Source: Streptomyces sp. NBC_00306 (GTDB lineage: Bacteria; Actinomycetota; Actinomycetes; Streptomycetales; Streptomycetaceae). Taken from it: a stretch of DNA of 64,000 nucleotides. Positions within the stretch are counted from its first letter, which is position 1. Every line of letters begins with the position of its first letter. The translations under genes and the position numbers were made by a program. The stretch spans positions 3,100,001 through 3,164,000 of the forward strand of contig NZ_CP108032.1 of the NCBI RefSeq assembly GCF_036169555.1. Reading direction: 5' to 3'. The notes beneath the pieces were generated by a model, which saw only the letters and a list, made by a program, of their open reading frames with translations, was not told the origin of the DNA and did not search any database. This document shows positions 31,371-40,244 of this stretch, in pieces.

Positions 31371-34300
31371 ATGCAGATCCGGCTGACCGTTCTCGCACCG
31401 CGCGGCGGGCAGCCCGCGGCCGCGGGGCCCGCGTCTGCGGGACGTGTCCCTGCCGCGCGCTCGTGCGACGTGCTGATCACCGCGCCGTCCGGGACGGCGC
31501 TCGCCGCCGTCGCCTCCGATCTCGCGGCCGCCGTCGCGGGCCCGGACATCTCGGGCACCATCGTTCTCTACGCGGGCCAGGAGCGCCTCGACACCCAGCG
31601 CCGCACCCTCGGCGAGCCGCCCCTGGTGGACGGTGCTGTGCTCTCGCTCCAGGTCCCCGGCGACGACGAGCCGCCCGTGACGGACTCCGCGGCGCAGCTC
31701 CAGGTCGTGGCCGGCCCCGACGCGGGCGGTGTGCACCTCCTCCACGGCGGCCGCATCAGCATCGGCCGCTCGGCGGAGGCAGACGTGCCGCTGGACGACC
31801 CCGACGTCTCCCGGCTGCACTGCGCGGTGACGGTGGCGGAGGACGGCCGGGTCACCGTGGCGGACCTGGGCTCGACGAACGGCACGACGCTGGACGGCAC
31901 CGCGGTCGGTTCCCGACCGGTGCGGCTGCCCGCGGGTGCGCTGCTGCGCCTGGGCGAATCGACGCTCCGCCTCACCCCCGGCGACCGCACTCCGGCGCTG
32001 CCGACGGCCCCGGACGGCGAGGGGCATCTGCGGGTGCGCCGCATCGACATGGCGGAGGGTACGGACCTGCCGGGTGGGGACGGCCCCGGCACGTCGGCTG
32101 CCACGGACGCGCACCGTATGTACGGCGCCGGGATGCACGACGCCCGGACGCCGGATGCCGGGTCGTCCGCGGACGGCGGGCGGCACGGAGACCGCGCGAC
32201 GGGCAGCGCCCCCGGGGACCGGCCTGGCCCGGGCGGTCCCGCGGGCCCCGGCCGGGTCGAGCATCTGCCGGGTGGCCCGTATCCGCCCGGACAGACACCG
32301 GACCGTTCGACCGCCAGTACGCCCGCCCACGGCACGTACACGGGTCCCGCCGGCCCGCAGGGCACTGCGTCCCGCGTCCCCGCCCAGTACGACCCGAGCC
32401 AGTACGACCCCGCCCGCACCGCCGGCGCCGCCGGCGAGCCGGGTCAGGGCGACGCCGTGCACTCCCGGGCCTCCGAGATCCAGGACGGCGCCTCGGAGAC
32501 GCCCGAGGCCCACAGCCGGCAGGGCGCGCCCGCCCGCGGCGCCCGCAAACGAGGCATAGGCGCCTGGGCCCGGCGGTTCGCCGGAGCCAGGGAAGAGGTG
32601 TCCGCCGAGATGGCCGCGGAGCCCGAAACACCGCCCGCCGCCGCGCCCGTCGTGGAGAGCTGGCCCGACCCCGCCGCCGTACTGCTGACCGCTCTCGGCC
32701 CCGGCTCGCGCCTCTGGGAGCGCGGTCCGGAGCACCCGGAGTCCCTCGTTCTGCGGCTCGGCACCACCGACCGTGCCGATCTCCCGTCCGTGCCGGTGAC
32801 GGTCGGGCTGCGGGAAGCCGGCTCCCTCGGACTCGCCGGCCCCCGGGCGCGGCTGGCCGGTCTCGCCAGATCGGCCGTCGCCCAGATCGCCGCGCTGCAC
32901 TCCCCCTCCGACCTGGAGATCGTGCTCATCAGCACGGACCGGGCGCGGAGCCTCCAGGAGCGCCGGGCCGAGTGGGCCTGGCTCGGCTGGCTCCCGCATC
33001 TGCGGCCCGCCCACGGGCAGGACTGCCGGCTGCTGCTGGCGTACGACCGCGACCAGGCCACCGCCCGTACGGCCGAGCTCACCCGCAGGCTGGACGACGG
33101 ACCGCTCGGCCCTGGCTGGCCGAGCGCCGACCGGGCGGCCCTCACCGAGGCGGCCGGGCGGCACGACGGCTCGCGCACCGTCGTCATCGTGGACGGCGAC
33201 CCGGGTTCGGCCGCGCTCCGGGAGACGACGGCACGGCTCGCGGGCGCCGGCTGGGCCGCCGGAATCCATCTGATCTGTCTGGCCGAGACGCCCGCCGCCT
33301 CCCCGCTGTCGCCGGTGACGGCCACCTATGAGACGGCGTGCGCCGCCTCGCTCGCCTTCCGCGAGTGCGGCGCCGTCGCTCTGCTGAGCGGTGATGTGGC
33401 CACCGCGCTGCGGCTGATGCGTACGGCGGGAGGGCAGCCGGCGGGGCACGGCACGGTGGGCGCGGTGGACGCGGTGTCGGCCGCCTGGGCGGAGCGCTTC
33501 GGTCGCGCGCTCGCCCCGCTGCGCGCCGAGGGCACCGGCACCCGGCCGGGCCGGGCGGCGCCGCTGCCCCGCACGGCACGCCTGCTCGACGAGCTCGGGC
33601 TGGCCCGGGCGACGCCTGCTTCCCTGATGACGCGCTGGGCCGCGGAGGGCGAGAGCACCGCGGTGCTCGGCGCGAGCCCTCGTGGACCGCTGGCCGTCGA
33701 TCTCACCGAAGAGGGCCCGCATCTGCTGATCGAGGGGCCGCCGGGCAGCGGTCGTACCGAACTGCTGCGGTCGGTCGCGGCCTCACTCGCCGCGGCGGAC
33801 CGCCCCGACCGGCTGGGGCTGCTGCTGGTCGACGGCGCGGGCGGCGAGCGCGGCGAGGGCCTCGCGGCCTGTACGGAACTGCCGCATGTCACCGAGCATC
33901 TGGTCGCCAGCGACCCCGTCCGGATGCGGGCCTTCGCCCAGGCACTGGGCGCGGAGCTGAAGCGCCGTGCCGAACTGCTCGGCAGTACGGGCTTCGCCGA
34001 GTGGCAGACCCGGCGGGAGGTCGCGGACCGGATGGTGTCCCCGCGCCCGCCGAGCGCCGCCGAACAGCGCGGCGACATCGACTCCCCCTCCAGTGGCACG
34101 CTCCGGCTGCGCCCGGGTGGCCGCGCGGCCACCGCGCAGGGGCCCGCACCGCTGCCCCGGCTGATCGTCCTGGTCGACGACTTCGACGCCCTGGTGGCTC
34201 CGGCGCTCGGCAGCCCGGGCCGTCCTGCCGCCGGTTCGGTCGTACGGGCCCTGGAGGCGGTGGCCCGCGACGGCGAGCGGCTCGGCATCCATCTGGTGGC

Positions 34301-34679
34301 CACCTCCGCACGCCCCGACCGCACGGCCGACACCGACCTGGCCCAAGGTGCGCGGCTGCGTGCCGTGCTGGACCCGCCGCCCGCTTCCGCCGGGCCGGAG
34401 GATCCGGCTCCGGGGCGGGGCAGGCTGGGGCACCCGGACGGCAGGGTGACGCCGTTCCAGAGCGGCCGGGTGACGGGACGCATTCCGCGTACGGCCACGC
34501 TGCGCCCCACCGTGGTGCCGCTGGAGTGGGAGCGCATGGGCGATCCGCCGACCCGCCGCCCGGTGCGTGAACTGGGCAACGGCCCCACGGATCTTGCCCT
34601 GTTGGCGAGCGCTCTGGAGCGGGCGGCACGATCGGTGGATGCCGAGCCGCTGCCTCCGCTCTCCCCCGCTCATCCCTGA
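31371..34679 (+). CDS. FHA domain - FtsK/SpoIIIE-type ATPase fusion (EccC-like)
   Basis: 1,102 residues. An N-terminal ubiquitin-like/FHA part (about 110-198) has the phosphothreonine pocket SIGRSAEADVPLDDPDVSRLHC and GSTNGT. A disordered Gly/Pro-rich linker (about 220-410) follows, then two EccC/FtsK-like regions. The last ATPase site has a P-loop GPPGSGRTE (789-797) in which the usual Lys is Arg, and Walker B LIVLVDDFDAL (about 930-940). EccC proteins power type VII secretion, but no other ESX genes are nearby. Start ATG 31371 is after AAGGGA; TTG four codons earlier is an alternative. The adjacent kinases may supply its FHA ligand. Confidence 0.85.
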   Translation: MQIRLTVLAPRGGQPAAAGPASAGRVPAARSCDVLITAPSGTALAAVASDLAAAVAGPDISGTIVLYAGQERLDTQRRTLGEPPLVDGAVLSLQVPGDDEPPVTDSAAQLQVVAGPDAGGVHLLHGGRISIGRSAEADVPLDDPDVSRLHCAVTVAEDGRVTVADLGSTNGTTLDGTAVGSRPVRLPAGALLRLGESTLRLTPGDRTPALPTAPDGEGHLRVRRIDMAEGTDLPGGDGPGTSAATDAHRMYGAGMHDARTPDAGSSADGGRHGDRATGSAPGDRPGPGGPAGPGRVEHLPGGPYPPGQTPDRSTASTPAHGTYTGPAGPQGTASRVPAQYDPSQYDPARTAGAAGEPGQGDAVHSRASEIQDGASETPEAHSRQGAPARGARKRGIGAWARRFAGAREEVSAEMAAEPETPPAAAPVVESWPDPAAVLLTALGPGSRLWERGPEHPESLVLRLGTTDRADLPSVPVTVGLREAGSLGLAGPRARLAGLARSAVAQIAALHSPSDLEIVLISTDRARSLQERRAEWAWLGWLPHLRPAHGQDCRLLLAYDRDQATARTAELTRRLDDGPLGPGWPSADRAALTEAAGRHDGSRTVVIVDGDPGSAALRETTARLAGAGWAAGIHLICLAETPAASPLSPVTATYETACAASLAFRECGAVALLSGDVATALRLMRTAGGQPAGHGTVGAVDAVSAAWAERFGRALAPLRAEGTGTRPGRAAPLPRTARLLDELGLARATPASLMTRWAAEGESTAVLGASPRGPLAVDLTEEGPHLLIEGPPGSGRTELLRSVAASLAAADRPDRLGLLLVDGAGGERGEGLAACTELPHVTEHLVASDPVRMRAFAQALGAELKRRAELLGSTGFAEWQTRREVADRMVSPRPPSAAEQRGDIDSPSSGTLRLRPGGRAATAQGPAPLPRLIVLVDDFDALVAPALGSPGRPAAGSVVRALEAVARDGERLGIHLVATSARPDRTADTDLAQGARLRAVLDPPPASAGPEDPAPGRGRLGHPDGRVTPFQSGRVTGRIPRTATLRPTVVPLEWERMGDPPTRRPVRELGNGPTDLALLASALERAARSVDAEPLPPLSPAHP

Positions 34680-34708
34680 ACGACGGGTACTCATCCCTGA
34701 ACGACGGG
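34669..34708. repeat. 19-base direct repeat across the FHA-FtsK stop codon
   Basis: CTCATCCCTGAACGACGGG occurs at 34669-34687 and 34690-34708 (period 21). The first copy contains the TGA stop; the second is a non-coding duplicate. Confidence 0.92.
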
Positions 34709-34721
34709 CCGGTTGCACCCT

Positions 34722-34740
34722 TTGACAGGACATCACGTCA
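34722..34740 (+). promoter_or_regulatory. Possible promoter/operator of the ABC importer operon
   Basis: TTGACA at 34722-34727 is a consensus -35, but no TAnnnT follows at 16-18 bases. The same bases form TGAC-N10-GTCA (34723-34740). It lies 111 bases or more before the binding-protein gene, in a 171-base spacer that must hold the operon promoter. Confidence 0.3.
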
Positions 34741-34850
34741 CAAGGGCATCACGAAAGACTCGTAGGCGAAGGGTGCGGTATTGCGACACCCGTGGACCGG
34801 GCGTACACCTGTCGGTCAACGGGACATTGCACGGGAGAGACGGGGCAGTG

Positions 34851-36206
34851 ATGCGCACAACTCTTCGTACGAGCAAGGCCGCAGTGATCTTCGCGGCTGT
34901 CGGCGCCCTTGCCGTCGCCGGCTGCGGGGGCGGCGACGACAAGGCGAAACCGGACGAGAGCAAGGCCGGCGAATCCGCGCCCTCGGTCCAACTCCCCAAG
35001 CTGAACGGGGAGAAGCTGGAGGTCGCCGCCGTGTGGAGCGGCCCCGAGCAGGAGAACTTCACCAAGGTCCTCAAGGAGTTCGAGAAGCGGACCGGCGCCA
35101 CGGTCACCTTCGTCCCCGCCCAGGACCCGATCGTCAACTTCCTCGGCACGAAGATCGCCGGCGGCAGTCCTCCCGATGTGGCCATGCTCCCGCAGGTCGG
35201 CGCGATCCAGCAGGCCGTGGAGCGCAAATGGGCCAAGCCCGTCGCCGCGGAGGCGAAGGCGGAGCTGGCGAAGAACTACTCCGCCGGCTGGCAGAAGCTC
35301 GGCCAGGTGAACGGCGAGCAGTACGGCGTCTACTACAAGGCCGCCAACAAGTCCCTGATCTGGTACAACAACACCGCCTTCGAGAACGCGGGCGTGCAGG
35401 AGCCGAAGACCTGGAAGGACTTCCTCGCCGTCGCCGAGACGATCTCCGCCTCGGGCGTCACACCGGTCTCGGTCGCCGGCGCAGACGGCTGGACGCTCAC
35501 CGACTGGTTCGAGAACATCTACCTCTCCCAGGCGGGCCCGGAGAAGTACGACCAGCTCGCCCAGCACAAGATCAAGTGGACCGACCCGTCGGTGAAGACG
35601 GCGCTGACGACGCTCGGCGAGCTCTTCGGCAAGCCGAACCTCATCGCGGGCGGCGCCGACGGCGCGCTCCAGACGGAGTTCCCCGCCTCGGTGACCCAGA
35701 CGTTCACCGGCGGTGACCAGCCCAAGGGCGCGATGGTCTTCGAGGGCGACTTCGTCTCGGTCAACATCGCGCAGACGAAGGCGAAGATCGGCACGGACGC
35801 GAAGGTGTTCCCGTTCCCCGCCGTCGGCACCGAGGCGCCGGTGGTGACGGGCGGCGACGCGGCCGTCGCCCTCAAGGACAGCAAGGGCGCCCAGGCCCTG
35901 CTGACCTTCCTGGCCTCGCCCGACGCGGCAAAGATCTCGGCCGGCGCGGGCGGGTTCATCTCGCCGAACAAGTCGCTGGACCTGGCCGCCTATCCGAACG
36001 ACGTCCAGCGCGACATCGCCAAGGCTCTGATCGCCGCGGGCGACAACTTCCGCTTCGACATGTCGGACCAGATGCCGCAGTCGTTCGGCGGTACGCCCGG
36101 CAAGGGTGAGTGGAAGGCGCTCCAGGACTTCCTCAAGAACCCGAAGGACGTGGCAGGGGCCCAGCAGAAGCTGGAGTCGGACGCCGCCAAGGCGTACAAG
36201 AGCTGA
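34851..36206 (+). CDS. Sugar ABC transporter substrate-binding lipoprotein
   Basis: 451-residue extracytoplasmic receptor of the CUT1 (MalE-like) family. A lipoprotein signal peptide ends in LAVAGC with the lipid-modified Cys at 25, followed by a Gly/Asp/Lys-rich tether. The mature domain shows the family pattern AVWSGPEQENFTKVLKEF, GGSPPDVAMLPQVG, WYNNTAFENAG and KTWKDFLAVAE. GGGAGAGACGG precedes the ATG. It heads an operon with two permeases; the ATPase is not encoded here and is probably the shared MsiK-type subunit used by Streptomyces. The transported sugar cannot be told. Confidence 0.93.
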   Translation: MRTTLRTSKAAVIFAAVGALAVAGCGGGDDKAKPDESKAGESAPSVQLPKLNGEKLEVAAVWSGPEQENFTKVLKEFEKRTGATVTFVPAQDPIVNFLGTKIAGGSPPDVAMLPQVGAIQQAVERKWAKPVAAEAKAELAKNYSAGWQKLGQVNGEQYGVYYKAANKSLIWYNNTAFENAGVQEPKTWKDFLAVAETISASGVTPVSVAGADGWTLTDWFENIYLSQAGPEKYDQLAQHKIKWTDPSVKTALTTLGELFGKPNLIAGGADGALQTEFPASVTQTFTGGDQPKGAMVFEGDFVSVNIAQTKAKIGTDAKVFPFPAVGTEAPVVTGGDAAVALKDSKGAQALLTFLASPDAAKISAGAGGFISPNKSLDLAAYPNDVQRDIAKALIAAGDNFRFDMSDQMPQSFGGTPGKGEWKALQDFLKNPKDVAGAQQKLESDAAKAYKS

Positions 36207-36209
36207 CGG

Positions 36210-37559
36210 GTGACCACCGTGGCGAAAGCGGGGGGCGCGGCAGAGCCGACGCCCCCCGCCGACAGGCGCAAGAGTGTGACCGGCACACGCAAGACCGTCG
36301 CGGTGGCGTTCCTGCTGCCCGCGCTGGTGCTGCTGGGCGCGCTCGTGGTCTACCCGATCGGGTACTCGCTCTACCGGTCCTTCTTCGACCAGGCGGGGAC
36401 CGGCTTCGCCGGACTCGACAACTACCAGGAGATATTCACCGACGACACCATCCTCACCGCGGTCAAGAACAACGCGATCTGGGTGGTCGTCGCCCCGACG
36501 GTCTCGACGGTGCTCGGGCTGATCTTCGCGGTCCTCACCGAACGGGTCCGCTGGGGCACCGCGTTCAAGCTGATCGTCTTCATGCCGATGGCGATCTCGA
36601 TGCTCGCCGCGGGCATCATCTTCCGGCTGGTGTACGAGCAGGACCCGGACCGGGGCGTGGCCAACGCCGTGTGGGTGGGCGTGCACGACACCTTCGCCGA
36701 GTCGGCGGGCTATCCGAACGCCCGCCCCCTGCCCGTGCATCCGCTGAAGCCGGGCGGCGGCGGCTCCTTCGTGACGAAGACCCCGGTCACCGCGGGGCAG
36801 CCGGCGCTCCTTCCGCTGGTCGGTGTCGCACCGGCGAACATGCCCGACGGCGCGAAGCCCGCCAAGGCGGCTGAGCCGGAGGACGGGAAGATCACCGGCA
36901 CGGCCTGGCTGGACTTCACCCGGGGCGGCGGCGGCAAGCCGAACGTCGTCGACGCCAAGGAACTGGGGCTCGACGGCCTGAAGGTGGAGGCGGTCAAGGA
37001 CGGCAAGGTGGTGGCCTCGACGCGGGCCGGTCCGGACGGCACGTTCAGCCTGCCGGAATCCGCCGCGGGGGCCGAACTGCGGCTGCCCGCATCGAACTTC
37101 GCGGGCCAGTACAACGGCGTCAACTGGCTCGGCCCCACCCTCGTCACCCCGGCCATCATCGGCAGTTACGTCTGGATGTGGGCGGGCTTCGCGATGGTGC
37201 TCATCGCGGCGGGTCTCGCCAGCGTGCCGCGTGAACTCCTCGAAGCGGCACGGGTCGACGGCGCGACGGAGTGGCAGGTCTTCCGCCGTGTCACCGTCCC
37301 GCTGCTGGCGCCGGTGCTCGCGGTCGTGCTGGTGACGCTGATGATCAATGTGCTCAAGATCTTCGACCTGGTCTTCATCATCGCGCCGGGCTCGGCCCAG
37401 GACGACGCGAACGTGCTGGCGCTCCAGTTGTACCGCTCCTCGTTCGGCACGGACTCCCATCTCGGTCTGGGCAGTGCGATCGCGGTGCTGCTGCTGTTGC
37501 TGGTGATCCCGGTGATGTTGTTCAACATCCGGCGCATGCGAAGGGAGAGCCGCCGATGA
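36210..37559 (+). CDS. Sugar ABC permease (MalF-like) with large extracytoplasmic insertion
   Basis: 449 residues, much longer than usual for this subunit. Helices 1-3 lie in about 28-140 and the EAA loop (EAARVDGATEWQVFRRVTVP) is at about 345-365. Between helices 3 and 4, residues about 150-305 form an inserted soluble segment rich in Gly/Pro, containing a beta-sandwich-like stretch (ITGTAWLDF, LGLDGLKVEAVKDGKVVAS, GPDGTFSLP) like SdrB or carboxypeptidase-regulatory-type repeats. It would project outside the membrane towards the binding protein. The GTG at 36210 is three bases after the upstream stop. Confidence 0.92.
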   Translation: MTTVAKAGGAAEPTPPADRRKSVTGTRKTVAVAFLLPALVLLGALVVYPIGYSLYRSFFDQAGTGFAGLDNYQEIFTDDTILTAVKNNAIWVVVAPTVSTVLGLIFAVLTERVRWGTAFKLIVFMPMAISMLAAGIIFRLVYEQDPDRGVANAVWVGVHDTFAESAGYPNARPLPVHPLKPGGGGSFVTKTPVTAGQPALLPLVGVAPANMPDGAKPAKAAEPEDGKITGTAWLDFTRGGGGKPNVVDAKELGLDGLKVEAVKDGKVVASTRAGPDGTFSLPESAAGAELRLPASNFAGQYNGVNWLGPTLVTPAIIGSYVWMWAGFAMVLIAAGLASVPRELLEAARVDGATEWQVFRRVTVPLLAPVLAVVLVTLMINVLKIFDLVFIIAPGSAQDDANVLALQLYRSSFGTDSHLGLGSAIAVLLLLLVIPVMLFNIRRMRRESRR

Positions 37560-38437
37560 CCACGACCGACGGTGTGGTGAAGGCGAAGCAGTCCCTCGCG
37601 GCACGGCTCGCGGCGGGCGCCGGCGGCAGCGTGATGCGGGTGTTCCTGATCCTGATCGGCCTGTTCTGGCTGATGCCGACATTCGGTCTGCTCATCTCGT
37701 CGCTGCGCGGGCCCGCCGACATCAGCGCGAGCGGCTGGTGGAAGGTGTTCACCGAGCCGGCGCAGCTGACCACCGAGAACTACTCGCAGCTGCTCCAGAA
37801 CGAGGCGATCACCGACTCGCTGTTCGCCAGCGTGATGATCACGGTCCCGGCGACCCTGCTGGTGGTCATCATCGGCTCGTTCGCCGGCTACGCCTTCGCC
37901 TGGATGGAATTCCCCGGCCGAGACTGGTGGTTCATGGCCGTCGTCGGCCTGCTGGTCGTCCCGGTGCAGGTCGCGCTGGTGCCGGTGTCGAAGCTGTTCG
38001 GCGAGATCGGCATCTTCGAGACGACGATCGGCGTGATCCTCTTCCATGTCGCGTTCGGCCTGCCGTTCGCGATCTTCCTGCTGCGGAACTTCTTCGCGGA
38101 GATCCCCCGGGAGCTCCTGGAGGCGGCGCGGCTGGACGGAGCGGGCGAGATCCGGCTGTTCACCCGTGTCGTGATGCCGCTGGGCGGTCCGGCGATCGCC
38201 TCGCTCGGCATCTTCCAGTTCCTGTGGGTCTGGAACGACATGCTGGTCGCGCTGATCTTCGCGGACTCGGAGAGCGCGCCGATCACGGTGGCGCTCCAGC
38301 GCCAGGTCCGGCAGTTCGGCAACAACATCGATGTGCTGGCGCCGGGAGCGTTCGTTTCGATGATCATCCCGCTGGCGGTCTTCTTCGCCTTCCAGCGCCA
38401 GTTCGTGACGGGCGTGATGGCGGGTGCGGTGAAGTAG
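37556..38437 (+). CDS. Sugar ABC permease (MalG-like)
   Basis: 293 residues, six helices, with the EAA loop LLEAARLDGAGEIRLFTRVVMPL near 195-215 that contacts the ATPase. It overlaps the upstream permease by four bases (ATGA) and has AAGGGAGAG ahead. It closes the three-gene import operon and is followed by a hairpin terminator. Confidence 0.95.
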   Translation: MTTTDGVVKAKQSLAARLAAGAGGSVMRVFLILIGLFWLMPTFGLLISSLRGPADISASGWWKVFTEPAQLTTENYSQLLQNEAITDSLFASVMITVPATLLVVIIGSFAGYAFAWMEFPGRDWWFMAVVGLLVVPVQVALVPVSKLFGEIGIFETTIGVILFHVAFGLPFAIFLLRNFFAEIPRELLEAARLDGAGEIRLFTRVVMPLGGPAIASLGIFQFLWVWNDMLVALIFADSESAPITVALQRQVRQFGNNIDVLAPGAFVSMIIPLAVFFAFQRQFVTGVMAGAVK

Positions 38438-38457
38438 GACATCGCTGCACGAGGGAG

Positions 38458-38486
38458 GGGCCGGGCGGGGATCACCTGCCCGGCCC
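38458..38486 (+). terminator. Terminator of the ABC importer operon
   Basis: GGGCCGGGC and GCCCGGCCC, extended inward by G-U/G-C pairs to about 12 base pairs with loop GATCA, followed by TTCC. It starts 21 bases after the last permease stop. Confidence 0.8.
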
Positions 38487-38582
38487 TTCCGCGTACGGAG
38501 CGGGCCGGGTCGTACGGACGGGCCCGGGTCTTACGTACGCGGCCCGGCCGCGCGAGGTGGCGGGCCCTCGCCTGATAGGGAC

Positions 38583-39188
38583 TCAGGCCTTCAGCGCCGC
38601 CACCGCTCCCCGCGCCAGCTCGTCCAGATACCCCTTCGGCAGCCCCGACCTGACGACCACCAGCCGCCAGTACAGCGGCCCCACGATCAGGTCCAGCGCC
38701 TTGTCGGGGTCGGTGGAGGCGGGCAGTTCGCCGCGGGCGACCGCGTCGCGCACGACCACCGCCGCGACCCCCTGCTGGCTGTCCAGCAGCGCCGCCTTGA
38801 TCGCGTCCGAGATCTCCGGATGGCGCGCGGCCTCCACCAGCAGGTCGGGGATGACCTGCGAGGCCACCGGGTGGCGCAGCGCGTGCGAGGCCACTTCCAG
38901 CAGGGCGCGCACATCCCCGTACAGCGAGCCCGTCGCCGGCGCCGGCAGTCCCTGGGTCGCGAGCGCGGAGACCAGGTCGAGCACGAGCGACAGCTTCGAC
39001 TTCCACCGCCGGTAGACAGCCGTCTTGCCGACGCCCGCGCGTCGCGCGATGCCCTCGATCGACATACGGGCGAAGCCGACCGCGGCGAGCTCCTCGAAGA
39101 CGGCGGCGCGGATCGCTTCGGTCACGTCCTCCCGGAGCACTGCGGCTCCCGCGGGGGCACGTCGTGGGGTTCCCGGGTCCGTGGTCAT
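38583..39188 (-). CDS. TetR-family transcriptional regulator
   Basis: About 201 residues with the TetR helix-turn-helix (about 22-68: AAVFEELAAVGFARMSIEGIARRAGVGKTAVYRRWKSK in segments) and a C-terminal ligand/dimer domain including HPVASQVIPDLLVEAARHP. Several ATG codons are possible (39188, 39194, 39200). The longest frame (39230) would begin inside a palindromic operator-like site, so a later start is preferred. No ribosome-binding site is visible, so the message may be leaderless. It is divergent from the polysaccharide-export genes. Confidence 0.88.
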   Translation of the reverse strand: MTTDPGTPRRAPAGAAVLREDVTEAIRAAVFEELAAVGFARMSIEGIARRAGVGKTAVYRRWKSKLSLVLDLVSALATQGLPAPATGSLYGDVRALLEVASHALRHPVASQVIPDLLVEAARHPEISDAIKAALLDSQQGVAAVVVRDAVARGELPASTDPDKALDLIVGPLYWRLVVVRSGLPKGYLDELARGAVAALKA

Positions 39189-39222
39189 GACCATGAGCAT
39201 ACCGGTGACGACGAAACGGTTG

Positions 39223-39232
39223 CGTTGCAACG
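39223..39232. promoter_or_regulatory. CGTTGCAACG palindrome, candidate TetR operator
   Basis: A perfect 10-base palindrome within AACGGTTGCGTTGCAACG, 35 bases from the TetR start and 107 bases before the exporter permease. ACGAAACGG is repeated on either side (about 39211 and 39259). It is the pattern and place of an autoregulatory TetR operator. Confidence 0.5.
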
Positions 39233-39338
39233 TACATCGGTCCTACTCTCACCGTAGCGACGAAACGGACCCGTCCCATCGCTGCCGTACCGTCGCGCGC
39301 ACCGTTTCCCCGTCCTGCCCCCGGCGAAAGCGACCAGA

Positions 39339-40244
39339 GTGAGCAGCCAGACGATCTCCACACCCGCGCCACCGGCGGAGGGCCTCAGCGAGCTCGCCGC
39401 CCGCCACGGGCTCACCGTGAGCGGCGCGCGGCCGACCCTCCGGGCGTACATCGGACAGCTGTGGTCGCGCCGGCACTTCATCACGGCGTTCGCGACCGCG
39501 CGGCTCACCGCCCAGTACAGCCAGGCGAAGCTCGGCCAGGTGTGGCAGCTGATGACACCGCTGCTCAACGCCGCGGTCTACTACTTCATCTTCGGGATAC
39601 TGCTCGGCACGAGCCGCCATGTGGCCGACTTCGTGCCGTTCCTCGTCACCGGCGTCTTCATCTGGACCTTCACGGCCAACTCGATCATGACGGGCACCCG
39701 TGCCATCTCCGGCAACATCGGGCTCGTCCGGGCGCTGCACTTCCCGCGCGCCTCGCTGCCGATCGCGCTCGCGCTGCAACAGCTCCAGCAGCTGTTGTTC
39801 TCGATGGGCGCGCTGGTCGTGATCCTGATGTTCTTCGGTGAGTTCCCCAAGTTCAGCTGGCTGCTGGCGGTCCCCACACTGCTGCTTCAGGCGGTCTTCA
39901 ACACCGGCCTGTCGATGGTCATGGCCCGTCTCGCGGCCCGGACGCCCGACATCGCCCAGCTGATGCCGTTCCTGCTGCGCACCTGGATGTACGTCTCGGG
40001 CGTGATGTGGAGCATCCAGGCGGTGCTGAAGGGCCAGCACCTGCCGCACCTGGTGCTGCTGGCGCTGGAGTGCAACCCCGCCGCCGTCTACATCGACCTG
40101 ATGCGCTTCGCGCTCATCGACAGTTTCACCGCGTCCCAGCTGCCGCCGCACGTGTGGGCCGTCGCCCTCGGCTGGGCCGTGCTCTTCGGAGTGGGCGGCT
40201 TCCTGTACTTCTGGAACGCTGAGGAGCAGTACGGCCGTGGCTGA
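39339..40244 (+). CDS. ABC-2 type polysaccharide export permease (Wzm/TagG-like)
   Basis: 301-residue membrane subunit of a polysaccharide/teichoic acid exporter. After an N-terminal cytoplasmic segment with RRHFITAFATARLTAQYSQAKLGQVWQLMTP (in parts), the typical ABC-2 entry motif, there are about six helices and GNIGLVRALHFPRASLP. It overlaps the ATPase gene by eight bases. Start GTG 39339 has a poor ribosome-binding site. With the ATPase and GT87-like protein it forms an envelope-glycopolymer locus. Confidence 0.92.
   Translation: MSSQTISTPAPPAEGLSELAARHGLTVSGARPTLRAYIGQLWSRRHFITAFATARLTAQYSQAKLGQVWQLMTPLLNAAVYYFIFGILLGTSRHVADFVPFLVTGVFIWTFTANSIMTGTRAISGNIGLVRALHFPRASLPIALALQQLQQLLFSMGALVVILMFFGEFPKFSWLLAVPTLLLQAVFNTGLSMVMARLAARTPDIAQLMPFLLRTWMYVSGVMWSIQAVLKGQHLPHLVLLALECNPAAVYIDLMRFALIDSFTASQLPPHVWAVALGWAVLFGVGGFLYFWNAEEQYGRG

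Noticed and set aside
31371..34679. A complete type VII (ESX) secretion locus
   Set aside because: Only the EccC-like ATPase is present; no WXG100, EccB, EccD, EccE or mycosin gene lies within the window.
34749..37682. A 977-codon minus-strand frame across the ABC importer
   Set aside because: Antisense to three well-supported ABC genes and without any recognisable domain.
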